Positions 7,453-14,852 are shown, counted from the first letter of the stretch. The stretch: 57,709 bases of DNA from a virus (IMGVR_UViG_3300030107_000393:1-57709); one strand, 5' to 3'. Numbers and translations: made by a program. The notes: generated by a model from the letters alone, not told the origin.

Positions 7453-7943
7453 TGAATGTGATTGATAAGCTATTGAAACTGTATAACGTGCTAGACGTAG
7501 AGGAAAAGCAAGAGTTCCTCACAGTTGTATCACGTAATGCCAAGTCTGATGGAGTCATTACAGATGACGACATCAAGAAAGCAAGTGCCACACCTATCAA
7601 GGGTAGCACTGCCAAGTATCCATCAAAGGGTGGCAAAAAGCCACCCTTTTGGGTGAAAGAAATCAAGGAGATTGACGATACGAAGAGAGGTATGTTTCGT
7701 GTCGTTGGTGATTGGTTGTATGTGAACAAGCCATGTAGCGAGAGGAAACTATGTGTGCTTGGGTTCAAGTCCAACCATTCAGAACGCAAGACGTATGTGC
7801 TTGGGTTCACAAGCGATAGAGAGTTTGAAGTTGTGAACACTAAAACTGGTTACAAAGTACACGTATACTTCATGCCAAGTGGAGAGTACGATACGTTTGC
7901 AGACGTAGAGGCAGCAGCATCAAGGGAGTTAAAAAATGAGTAA
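7452..7943 (+). CDS. Hypothetical protein with internal 14-residue duplication
   Basis: A 163-residue protein. ATG 7452 overlaps the preceding stop and has GGAG upstream; the longer GTG-type start at 7392 would overlap the neighbour heavily and is rejected. An N-terminal helical segment (VIDKLLKLYNVLDVEEKQEFL) is followed by a beta-type region. In that region residues 96-109 (SERKLCVLGFKSNH) are nearly repeated at 110-123 (SERKTYVLGFTSDR). The coding sequence contains a perfect terminator-like hairpin at 7625-7650. Function unknown. Confidence 0.7.
   Translation: MNVIDKLLKLYNVLDVEEKQEFLTVVSRNAKSDGVITDDDIKKASATPIKGSTAKYPSKGGKKPPFWVKEIKEIDDTKRGMFRVVGDWLYVNKPCSERKLCVLGFKSNHSERKTYVLGFTSDREFEVVNTKTGYKVHVYFMPSGEYDTFADVEAAASRELKNE
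7625..7650 (+). terminator. Intragenic terminator-like hairpin
   Basis: AAAGGGTGGC (7625-7634), loop AAAAA, GCCACCCTTT (7640-7649), T7650. A perfect 10-bp stem ending in a T run, inside an open reading frame. Translation would normally suppress it; it could make the operon polar. Confidence 0.55.
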
Positions 7944-8151
7944 ACATACATTCTTAAAGGATAACATAGGATTTAAAGTACAAGACGCAGACGAGGGATT
8001 AGCATTTGAAGGCACGATTGGTGCTTTGAACGATGTCTTAGAAGAGAATTTCAACTGCGTAATATGTTACGATGAATCAACAATAATACACTCTGGCGAA
8101 ATTATGTATCATGGGTTCGCCATACAAGCCAAGGAGGATAACAATGAGTAA
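7936..8151 (+). CDS. Small acidic protein of unknown function
   Basis: A 71-residue protein whose ATG lies inside the last codons of the preceding gene (8-base overlap). It is acidic, with a beta-type pattern (FNCVICYDESTIIHSGEIMYHGFAI). No domain recognised. It overlaps the next gene's ATG by 8 bases, continuing the coupled string of small genes. Confidence 0.6.
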   Translation: MSKHTFLKDNIGFKVQDADEGLAFEGTIGALNDVLEENFNCVICYDESTIIHSGEIMYHGFAIQAKEDNNE

Positions 8152-8374
8152 AGGTTGGATAGTGAAGATGGAGATAACATCTTACGAAAAGATTTTGGTA
8201 TACACACCAAGATACGAGGACGCAGAGAGGTTGGCGAAAGAACAGATGAAAAAGTCTAGGTCTTACAACGACTCTGTTGTGATGGTAACAAGTCTGTCGA
8301 GTACGGAAGACGTCTCGCCTGACATCGAGAAAGATTTCTACGCAATCATAGGAGGAAGTAATGAAACAAAGTAA
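8144..8374 (+). CDS. Small protein of unknown function
   Basis: A 76-residue protein. ATG 8144 is preceded by AAGGAGG; the upstream in-frame start at 8111 lacks such support. The sequence reads as alternating strand and helix (KGWIVKMEITSYEKILVYTPRYEDAERLAKEQMKK), like small ferredoxin-fold or adaptor proteins. No family is claimed. It overlaps the next gene by 14 bases. Confidence 0.65.
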   Translation: MSKGWIVKMEITSYEKILVYTPRYEDAERLAKEQMKKSRSYNDSVVMVTSLSSTEDVSPDIEKDFYAIIGGSNETK

Positions 8375-9992
8375 GAAGAATACTCACAAGAAAGCGTCTG
8401 TCACACCGAGGTCAAAGAAAGGTCTTCACATGACAGGAATAAATCAAAAGCCTATCGCAAGGGTAGGCTTGTTTGATATGCCAAAGTTCTCGGACATCAT
8501 GCCATTCTTGAAAGAGGTAATACAAGAGAAAGCCACTGGTGTTAAGTTCAAGTCGTCTGACATTGAGCCACCAGTGACACATGAGCCACCATCTTTCAGA
8601 GACATAATGATGGACGATATTGAGGACGGCAGAATAACCTACAACAAAGCGAGAGGTTTTGCAGAAGCCAAGATAAGTGCTGAAGAGAGGGTTGTGAAAC
8701 AGATTGTTGCCAAGATGAACAAGCTAATCTTGCATGAGCAAGTATCGTATGCTTTAAAAAGACCGACCAAAGGCTTGCAGATATACAAACAGAACGAGGA
8801 AAGTAGGAAAGCCGTAAGGCGATGCCAAATGGACTTTACGAAAGCCAAGAAAGCAATCGTTCATGCGAGTCTGATGCAAGAGATTGTGCAGAGAGGTGCA
8901 GACTTTACTGCTGATGAAGCCGTGCTTGCCTTGTGGAACTCAGAGCCACCATCAGAGAACCTTTTCATTGAGTGGAACGAGCCAACGAAACAGTGGTGGC
9001 AACAGAAAATCTTTCATAATAAGTGGGGTATATGCAATGGAGACGTGCCATCTTCTATTGTTAATCCATCTGTTGGTTATTGGATACGCAAGACCGAAGA
9101 CGTAGACGGAATGTATTTGGGTGACAAGGTTTATACATTCGATAGCTTTATGTACTTTGCCAATGCTGAATATGACAAAGGCATAGAGCCACACATGGTC
9201 AAGCACGTAAACAATAAGGTCTACATACATGACATGAGAATGGTTGTGAACTTTGGAAAGCCTTTCGATGATGAGGTTATCAAGGAGTACAGACAGACAC
9301 CATTCGAACTTGAAAGGTATGGCAAGAAGTATGAGAGCGAGGAGAACCTAATGAAGAGAATGCAAGAGATATTGTATCCTCACGACCTTACGTTGGAGCA
9401 ATGCAAGCCGTCTGCCTTGAATGTTGATAGAGCATTGTGGGGTAACATATGGTCTTATCACAATAGCAAGAAGAGAAAAGACAAGAAAGATTGGGACTTG
9501 TTGAGAAGACACGTCATGTGGAAGCCTGGCATTGGACACGAGATAGACCCAATGAGAAACGAAACACAGAAGAGCAGGGGAGATTACAGTTCATTGCTTG
9601 GTTGTATGGGAGACATAAGATTTCTTATCTCGTTGTTGAATATATGGAACTATCCTAGACACGTTACTCAAGAAGTGAGACAGACGAAAGGCAAGAGAAC
9701 TCTGATACGTGGAGAAACTGTACCATCAGACGAGCATGTAGTTCTCAAGGTCAACCTTCCGAAAGATGAAGGTGTCAATCTGTACAGAACTGATGGTAAT
9801 GGTCAAGGTGGTGTTGGTACACCAAAGAAATATCACGAAGTTGATGCACATACGAGAGTGTATCCCACGTTGTACAATGACGATGGTTCTGTTAAGAGAG
9901 AAGGCTTTACCACAAGAGTTAAGGAACATGGTAGAGGTGACAAAAAACTTGGTATAGTTACCAAGGAATACAAACTAATGGGAGGTAAATAA
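8361..9992 (+). CDS. Conserved-type phage hypothetical protein, 543 residues
   Basis: The start is ATG 8361 with GGAGG upstream. The first 25 residues are Lys-rich, followed by an FSDIMPFLK segment. The middle region is helical. The C-terminal part resembles a module I recall from marine and rhizobial phages: strand-rich with KKYHEVDAHTRVYP, then REHGRGDKKLG-like charged pairs, then a terminal VTKEYKL. I know no biochemical function for that module. There are no catalytic motifs, membrane segments or signal peptide. It shares one base (the last stop base and the A of ATG) with the integrase gene, so it is co-transcribed with it. Confidence 0.75.
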   Translation: MKQSKKNTHKKASVTPRSKKGLHMTGINQKPIARVGLFDMPKFSDIMPFLKEVIQEKATGVKFKSSDIEPPVTHEPPSFRDIMMDDIEDGRITYNKARGFAEAKISAEERVVKQIVAKMNKLILHEQVSYALKRPTKGLQIYKQNEESRKAVRRCQMDFTKAKKAIVHASLMQEIVQRGADFTADEAVLALWNSEPPSENLFIEWNEPTKQWWQQKIFHNKWGICNGDVPSSIVNPSVGYWIRKTEDVDGMYLGDKVYTFDSFMYFANAEYDKGIEPHMVKHVNNKVYIHDMRMVVNFGKPFDDEVIKEYRQTPFELERYGKKYESEENLMKRMQEILYPHDLTLEQCKPSALNVDRALWGNIWSYHNSKKRKDKKDWDLLRRHVMWKPGIGHEIDPMRNETQKSRGDYSSLLGCMGDIRFLISLLNIWNYPRHVTQEVRQTKGKRTLIRGETVPSDEHVVLKVNLPKDEGVNLYRTDGNGQGGVGTPKKYHEVDAHTRVYPTLYNDDGSVKREGFTTRVKEHGRGDKKLGIVTKEYKLMGGK

Positions 9993-10990
9993 TGAAGTTA
10001 GTTGAGAGGAACGGACATCTATATGCTCATGGGTTTGTCAAGGATACGATGGGTAACACCCATCGTATTCGTAGGTCAACTGGATTTACTGTCGGACAAA
10101 AGACGTTAGCCAAGGAGAGAATGCGAGAAATATTCCGTGACGCAGGTAAGAAAGCAGACTTGGGTGCGAAGACGACAGTGGCAGACGCAATAAAACTTTA
10201 CCTGGGCAGCCGAAGTAAGCTGCCTGGTAGTACTGACATTGTGAATTTACGTCTGTTTGAGAATGAGTTTGGTCATAGATTTCTTTGTTCGTTGGGACAA
10301 GCCGAAGTCATGGATTATTTCAAGGGACGTGGAAACAAAGACAACAGTGTATCGAGAGAGATGACGTCTATCAAGTCGATGATTAACTACAACAACGACA
10401 TGGGTAGAAGTGTGCCAACGTATAAGCTGAAGCAACCAACGTCTGATGATGCACGAGTACGATGGCTTACAGAACGAGAGCGAGACAGAATGATTGTGTC
10501 TGCACGTGTATGTCTGCAACCGATACTGAGGTTCTTGTTTTATAGTGGTGCTAGACTTGGTGAGGCATTCAACCTGCGAGCAAGAGACGTTGAGACAACG
10601 TGTGTTGTTATCGTCTCTCGTAAAGGTGGACGTACACTGAGACGTAAAGTGCCAGTGCATTTTGTTACTTACATTAGTGACTATGGTTTCCGTGAGTTCA
10701 AGTCGAATGATGACATTGTATTTAGGTCAGACGATTACAACTCATGGAACAAATACAAGTTTTATAAGTACTTCAATGAAGCACTCGAAAAGGCAGACAT
10801 TGAGGACTTTAACCCCCATGATTGCAGACATACGTTTGCATCACATCTTGTGCAGAAAGGCGCAAGCTTGAGAGCCGTGGCTGATTTACTTGGACATACC
10901 TCTCTCGACATGGTAATGAGATACTCGCATCTTGCACCATCTCATTTACATGATACAGTAAACCTTATTAACAAACCAAAGGAGGATTAA
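9992..10990 (+). CDS. int: Tyrosine recombinase / integrase
   Basis: A 332-residue tyrosine recombinase, normal length for phage integrases. The N-terminal arm- and core-binding region spans about residues 1-150. The catalytic domain has all expected residues: R188 (SGARLGE), K211 (SRKGG), H276 and R279 (HDCRHTFAS), H302 (LLGHTS) and the nucleophile Y311 (MRYSHL). It should cut and join attP and attB through a covalent tyrosine-DNA intermediate. No directionality factor or attachment site could be identified nearby. It is the next-to-last gene of a long early-type operon, unusual for an integrase that normally has its own control. GGAGG precedes the ATG. Confidence 0.93.
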   Translation: MKLVERNGHLYAHGFVKDTMGNTHRIRRSTGFTVGQKTLAKERMREIFRDAGKKADLGAKTTVADAIKLYLGSRSKLPGSTDIVNLRLFENEFGHRFLCSLGQAEVMDYFKGRGNKDNSVSREMTSIKSMINYNNDMGRSVPTYKLKQPTSDDARVRWLTERERDRMIVSARVCLQPILRFLFYSGARLGEAFNLRARDVETTCVVIVSRKGGRTLRRKVPVHFVTYISDYGFREFKSNDDIVFRSDDYNSWNKYKFYKYFNEALEKADIEDFNPHDCRHTFASHLVQKGASLRAVADLLGHTSLDMVMRYSHLAPSHLHDTVNLINKPKED

Positions 10991-11332
10991 ATGGCAGAAG
11001 AAAAAGCCAATGGTGAAGACACCAGACCCAACACGATAGAGGTAGGTAAAATCTATCTTGTTGAGAAAGACGGAAAGCTTATCGGTACAGAGATATTGTT
11101 TGCCGATAACATCAGTACAATACAAAATGGTATGCAAGTATTAGACTTGTTGAGGAGTTCACTCAACTATAGTGGTTGGATATTCGAGACGTTAGCTAGA
11201 CTCGTACCACGTAAGTCAGCTTCTTCCGAACCATCTGTCGAAAGTGCCACTAGCAACGAGAGCAGTGCCGACAAAAAACAAGATGACGGCAATGCCGACA
11301 AGGATAACAAAGACACCTCCGTACAACCATAA
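10991..11332 (+). CDS. Hypothetical protein with disordered acidic tail
   Basis: A 113-residue protein starting directly after the integrase stop, with AAAGGAGGATTAA before the ATG. Residues about 15-75 look folded (IEVGKIYLVEKDGKLIG..., NYSGWIFETLARLV). The last 40 are Ser/Asp/Lys-rich and disordered. The 3' third overlaps the convergent minus-strand gene by 117 bases. The overlapping part encodes just the low-complexity tail, which would tolerate the double-coding constraint. Function unknown. Confidence 0.7.
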   Translation: MAEEKANGEDTRPNTIEVGKIYLVEKDGKLIGTEILFADNISTIQNGMQVLDLLRSSLNYSGWIFETLARLVPRKSASSEPSVESATSNESSADKKQDDGNADKDNKDTSVQP

Positions 11333-11698
11333 GTTTTCCCAAAACTTTTGTCGAGCGAGCATTCTTTCTCGCTCGGCTTCCTTCCTCTTACGTCTAATTT
11401 CAACACGTAATCTTAGCAGTTCTTGCCAAGCTTCATACCCCCTAGTTTCCATGATTATCTGACGCAGTTCGTTCTCCATGTCTTCAGCTTTTTTCTTGTT
11501 GATGAACGTGTCCATCGCCTCTTCATTTTCTGAGCCTGCGAATACACCACGTTTCTTTTTGTTGTGGTCATTGCGTAGAATATCGATGGCATCGAATAGT
11601 TTTCCGATGTCTTTGCCAAGGTCTTGCATCTCACGTCCTGCCGAGACGCCTGCCTTGATTGCCGTGTATGCGGCTAATGCTATACTAATTGGTTCGAT
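11216..11698 (-). CDS. Membrane-anchored phage protein, apparent ATC start
   Basis: A helical, coiled-coil-rich protein with one transmembrane segment near the C-terminus (LWLYGGVFVILVGIAVILFFVGTALVA). The first ATG, at 11629, gives 137 residues without a ribosome site. The open frame extends 23 codons upstream as IEPISIALAAYTAIKAGVS, which looks like the true N-terminus. The codon at 11698-11696 is ATC, placed 8 bases after AAGGAG. No ATG, GTG or TTG is available in frame between the palindrome and 11629. I therefore place the start at ATC 11698 (160 residues). Related marine-phage proteins begin with EPIS after Met, from memory. Function unknown. Confidence 0.7.
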   Translation of the reverse strand: MEPISIALAAYTAIKAGVSAGREMQDLGKDIGKLFDAIDILRNDHNKKKRGVFAGSENEEAMDTFINKKKAEDMENELRQIIMETRGYEAWQELLRLRVEIRRKRKEAERERMLARQKFWENLWLYGGVFVILVGIAVILFFVGTALVASGTFDRWFGRS

Positions 11699-11728
11699 TG
11701 TACACTCTCCTTAAAAGGAGAGTGTACA
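11699..11728. terminator. Perfect 30-bp palindrome, ribosome-site-bearing hairpin
   Basis: TGTACACTCTCCTTA pairs with its exact reverse complement: a 14-bp stem with a 2-base centre. It carries AAGGAGAG on both strands and ends one base before the ATC start at 11698. It could fold to hide the ribosome-binding site, bind a dimeric regulator, or terminate weakly; the T run is absent. Confidence 0.75.
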
Positions 11729-11750
11729 CTAGATGCGAGAGGTAGTCGTC

Positions 11751-11807
11751 TTACTTGTAGACGATTTTCTTCTTTTTCTTTTTACCTTTTTTCATAGGTC
11801 CTGGCAT
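11751..11807 (-). CDS. 18-residue Lys-rich micropeptide
   Basis: ATG at 11807 encodes MPGPMKKGKKKKKKIVYK and stop. It follows the 59-codon ORF by one base and has an AGG-type site upstream. Similar tiny poly-lysine ORFs occur between structural or accessory genes in marine podoviruses, from memory. It may bind DNA or the virion interior. Shortness limits certainty. Confidence 0.45.
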   Translation of the reverse strand: MPGPMKKGKKKKKKIVYK

Positions 11808-11808
11808 G

Positions 11809-11988
11809 TTACACCTGCTTTCTTAGTCTGCCACCAAAGACGTTGACCTTTTTCTTGTTAAGACTTGAGCCAAACTGTGATGGTAATTGTGAACGATTAC
11901 GAAATTGCAAACCTTGAAAAGCATTCTTCTTTGTGCCATTCATTTTCTGCGTTCCGAAGACAAGACCTTTGTTAGTTGAATAAGCCAT
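11809..11988 (-). CDS. Small basic protein of unknown function
   Basis: A 59-codon ORF from ATG 11988, with AAGGAGAAG upstream at correct spacing. The product is basic and rich in Asn, Gln and Gly (GLVFGTQKMNGTKKNAFQGLQFRNRSQLPSQFGSSLNKKKV), probably mostly unstructured. It lies 22 bases downstream of the Hjc-like nuclease and runs straight into the poly-lysine micropeptide. No known domain. Confidence 0.6.
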   Translation of the reverse strand: MAYSTNKGLVFGTQKMNGTKKNAFQGLQFRNRSQLPSQFGSSLNKKKVNVFGGRLRKQV

Positions 11989-12010
11989 ATACTTCTCCTT
12001 GTTTACACGT

Positions 12011-12400
12011 TTATGCTACAGAATTTTTGCTTTTGTGTCTACCAGTTAGTTCCAAGAAAGCGTTGTAATATTTCATAAAGTCTTTCAGTCTGAGTACGCA
12101 TAGACTTTCTTCAGTCGTCATTCTGTTTCGTCTGTTAATAACGATAGGCGTCTCTGGGCTATTTGTTTCCTGTGAATTTTTTTCTGCCTGTCTGATTGCG
12201 TCCATAAAGTTTAGACGCTCAACACGCTTGGCTTCTACAAACAAGTCTGGCACTCCGATTAAGTCTGCTCCACCATTAGAACTTACCTTCCCTCCACCAG
12301 ATAATGGCGCACGATATGCTGTGTTTATGTCTGCCTCTTCGTTGAAGTACGCTGCTAACTCACGTTCGAATCCGTCTCCTTTTCGTTTCTGTCTGCTCAT
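12011..12400 (-). CDS. Hjc-like PD-(D/E)xK nuclease, putative Holliday junction resolvase
   Basis: A 129-residue protein. The ATG at 12400 forms an ATGA overlap with the upstream gene; a longer start at 12430 is not needed. The order of conserved residues matches archaeal Hjc and phage relatives. An early Glu lies in KGDGFERELA (E12). A YRAPLSGGG loop follows, then D46 or D52 in GADLIGVPDLFVEAK, with E56-x-K58 as the catalytic pair. Such enzymes cut four-way junctions made during replication and recombination before packaging. It fits the recombination and primase genes of this phage. Substrate is inferred from family only. Confidence 0.75.
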   Translation of the reverse strand: MSRQKRKGDGFERELAAYFNEEADINTAYRAPLSGGGKVSSNGGADLIGVPDLFVEAKRVERLNFMDAIRQAEKNSQETNSPETPIVINRRNRMTTEESLCVLRLKDFMKYYNAFLELTGRHKSKNSVA

Positions 12401-12723
12401 AACTCTTCGTATCCCCTTTTCACTCTGCATTCAATGCAGTAGTACCAGTTCTTTGGTCGCTTCTTTGTGTCTCCACAATCCATGCATGGTCTTTGCCACG
12501 TCTTTTCTTCGTAAGTTCTCTTGACTTGGTACTTAGCTCCATCAAAATCTTGTAAGTTATGCCTTACAAGTATCCGTTTTATAGTGTCTACGCAACAATT
12601 AAATTTAGACGCAAGCTCTTTATGACTCAACCTGCTGTGATTAGCTTTAAGCCATGATAGATTTTCTTCGTCTACGTTCACTCTGCGTGGCATGAAAGAA
12701 AAATAACATAGGGGTATTGCCAA
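12397..12723 (-). CDS. HTH plus zinc-ribbon protein
   Basis: A DNA-binding type protein of up to 108 residues. The N-terminal half holds a helix-turn-helix pattern (LSHKELASKFNCCVDTIKRILVRHNL). The C-terminal half holds a Cys4 zinc site: CMDCG, then CIEC 16 residues later. The start is uncertain: TTG 12723 or ATG 12693 (MPRRVNVDEEN, 98 residues), neither with a clear ribosome site. I favour ATG 12693. Homing-endonuclease-associated and regulatory phage proteins share this layout. It is coupled to the downstream nuclease by an ATGA overlap. Confidence 0.65.
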   Translation of the reverse strand: MAIPLCYFSFMPRRVNVDEENLSWLKANHSRLSHKELASKFNCCVDTIKRILVRHNLQDFDGAKYQVKRTYEEKTWQRPCMDCGDTKKRPKNWYYCIECRVKRGYEEL

Positions 12724-12736
12724 ATCAAAAAAAATA

Positions 12737-12822
12737 TGTTACAACTACGTTTGTTCTTACGTGGTTGGGCGTAGCCCACCACGAGACAAAGAACAAGAGA
12801 CGAAGTTTAAGTAGTTGTAACA
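12737..12822. other. 86-bp nested inverted repeat between divergent genes
   Basis: The outer stem TGTTACAACTAC (12737-12748) pairs perfectly with GTAGTTGTAACA (12811-12822). Inside, TTGTTCTT (12751-12758) pairs with AAGAACAA (12789-12796). At the core, CGTGG-(T)-TGGGC (12760-12770) pairs with GCCCA-CCACG (12774-12783) around a GTA loop. AT-rich flanks surround it. This could be a structured RNA, a replication-origin hairpin, or a bidirectional regulatory element. No match to tRNA was found. Confidence 0.8.
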
Positions 12823-12827
12823 AATAA

Positions 12828-12962
12828 ATGACACAACAACAAGCCGAAGACAATCGTAAAAAGTACCCAGACATTGCAGAACTTATGGACAAGGTGAGGG
12901 TACATTTTCCTAACGCAAAGTTAGTTGCCGTGTATGTTGACGGAAAGAAACTAAAGTTCTAG
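12828..12962 (+). CDS. Lone plus-strand small protein
   Basis: A 44-codon ORF on the opposite strand to its neighbours, beginning five bases after the nested hairpin. Its sequence looks like a real compact protein (YPDIAELMDKVRVHFPNAKLVAVYVDGKKLKF), and I recall similar short proteins in marine phages. There is no clear Shine-Dalgarno, so translation may be leaderless or controlled by the hairpin. Its last 12 bases overlap the 3' end of the PrimPol-helicase gene on the other strand. Confidence 0.6.
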   Translation: MTQQQAEDNRKKYPDIAELMDKVRVHFPNAKLVAVYVDGKKLKF

Positions 12963-14852
12963 CCATTCATTTATAAGACGTAGAGGTCTTTGCAAAGTAT
13001 CAGCTATGCTCAGTGGGTCTGTGCCATCAAGAGCCATAGCTTTTGCTCTTTGCTTAGTTGATTGACTTGCGACAACACATCTTTCATCTTTCGTATTGTG
13101 CGAGCCAAAGCCAATCCATTGCACTCTGTCATGTATGTCTGTCCACTCTCTGACTTTCCCATACTTTATTTCCATTACCATATATAATCTATAGTCTGTC
13201 GGAAGTTTGCCCTCCAGTAGAGGAAACACTGGTCGCTCATAACTGCCGTCCCAGATAGCGGCATTTTGCTTTGCCGTGTCTTCGTCTTTGTACACTTGAG
13301 TTACTTTTATTTGTGTCTCCAGTACAGTCAACTGGTTGGTTGAGCCTGCCTCTCTACCCAGACCACCCTCAGACGGCTTGTTAGAATGGTGTATCATAAT
13401 GACAGCGAGTCCTGAGTTCCTGAGTTTGACAGCTAACTGGTTGACTCGACTCCATTCGTCTGCCGAGTTCTCCATCAAGCCAGGATAAGCTGACCTGATT
13501 GTGTCTATTATCACAACGTCTGGGTCTGAGAATGTTATCCATGCTTGTAACTCTTCAAGTCCCTCCCTCCTCTTCAAGTCTATTTCTTTTTTATCTACGA
13601 AAGGTGTCCATATGTTTAGCCTATCTTGCGTGTCTCCATGCATCTGCCTCATCTCAATCAGACGTCTAGCTATAGTAGACATGCCCATTTCAAAATCCAA
13701 ATACAACGCCCTCGCAGGTTTGCCGAGTTCGAAACAACCAAAGTATTTTCTACCACTACACAAAGCAGATATACAATGCTGAACAAACATAGACTTACCA
13801 TGTCCACTGTATCCATACACTTGCACGATTGTATTTGTGGGTAGCCAAGGTTCAATAAGATATACCTTACCCTTACTCTCCTCCATCAGTTGGTCTGCGT
13901 CCTTCATCTGGATTAGCTTTCTGGGTCTGTCTTTGAACTCCTCAGTCAATGGCTGACCAATAAAGTTTCCGTCTTCATCAAATCTTTCTGGGTGGTTTCG
14001 TCTCTCTGACTGTTCCATAGAACTGACAGTCGCTTCAAATTCTCTTTCGTCCAATGCATCTACAAAGAACTCATTCATAAAAGCAATGCCACGAAGGCGA
14101 AGCTCAGAGCCAAAGTATCCATTCAGTATGCACTCAGACACGTACCTCATAACACGTTCATTACGTCCATTGCTCATGCCAGATGGTATCTTTAATGTGG
14201 TTGGAAACTTTTCAGTCACGTACTTTGCAGTTCTATCCCACTCAGATAGCATTTCGTTAGGGTCAAAAGGTTTGACAGAACTCAAGTCGAGCTTTGAGAA
14301 ATGAAAGTCACCATCATTAATACGTTCTTTGAGTGACGGCTTCCAATCTTTCCAGACATTCATCTCATCATAATCGAATACGTCTGTTGGATAATCCCAT
14401 TCGTAATTCTTTGAAGGTGGTAGCAGTGCGTAACTGCCGTCTCCTCTAAAGTCTAACCCATTAATCTGGGGCCAGTCTGCACCTCTGCTGTTTACACCTG
14501 CTCTCGGACCTCTACGTATTCCGTCTTTTGGGTGTTCGAAGTAGAGATGTACGCCTCTCTTCGTCTTAACTTTAATAGGCGTAATCATCTCTGCTTCTTG
14601 AGAGGCTTTGAATGCGTTGTCATTATCACAATCAACAACAACAACGCCACTCACTTCACCAGTTACAAGTGCAATGTCGTAGTCTTCCCATTGCGTCCAC
14701 CATTGAGTAACCTCATCTTCTGTTGGCAGACGTTTCTGATATTCAAGCCATCTGATTGCAGGTCGTTTGCCTTCAGGCTTTATTGGTATGACAGACCAAC
14801 CACGCTCCAGATATTCTAACGCATGATTAAGCTTTACGTTTTCCTTTCCCAT
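12951..14852 (-). CDS. PrimPol-helicase (bifunctional primase/polymerase with RecA-like helicase)
   Basis: A 633-residue replication protein. ATG 14852 follows GAGGAGG at good spacing; the ATG at 14867 lies before the ribosome site and is rejected. The N-terminal domain is an archaeo-eukaryotic-type primase/polymerase: VVVVDCDND (D74, D76) and the KRGVHLYF segment with H102. The C-terminal domain is a RepA/DnaB-like ATPase: Walker A GYSGHGKS at 347-354, Walker B VVIIDT with D450, and a VIMIHHSNKP motif. It should prime and unwind at the phage origin and hand over to the host polymerase, since none is encoded here. Confidence 0.88.
   Translation of the reverse strand: MGKENVKLNHALEYLERGWSVIPIKPEGKRPAIRWLEYQKRLPTEDEVTQWWTQWEDYDIALVTGEVSGVVVVDCDNDNAFKASQEAEMITPIKVKTKRGVHLYFEHPKDGIRRGPRAGVNSRGADWPQINGLDFRGDGSYALLPPSKNYEWDYPTDVFDYDEMNVWKDWKPSLKERINDGDFHFSKLDLSSVKPFDPNEMLSEWDRTAKYVTEKFPTTLKIPSGMSNGRNERVMRYVSECILNGYFGSELRLRGIAFMNEFFVDALDEREFEATVSSMEQSERRNHPERFDEDGNFIGQPLTEEFKDRPRKLIQMKDADQLMEESKGKVYLIEPWLPTNTIVQVYGYSGHGKSMFVQHCISALCSGRKYFGCFELGKPARALYLDFEMGMSTIARRLIEMRQMHGDTQDRLNIWTPFVDKKEIDLKRREGLEELQAWITFSDPDVVIIDTIRSAYPGLMENSADEWSRVNQLAVKLRNSGLAVIMIHHSNKPSEGGLGREAGSTNQLTVLETQIKVTQVYKDEDTAKQNAAIWDGSYERPVFPLLEGKLPTDYRLYMVMEIKYGKVREWTDIHDRVQWIGFGSHNTKDERCVVASQSTKQRAKAMALDGTDPLSIADTLQRPLRLINEWLEL

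Noticed and set aside
12364-12373. GTTCGAATCC, similar to the T-loop end of a tRNA (possible att core)
   Set aside because: It lies within the coding sequence of the Hjc-like nuclease, the flanking bases do not form a T-arm stem, and it is far from the integrase. A short chance match is more likely.
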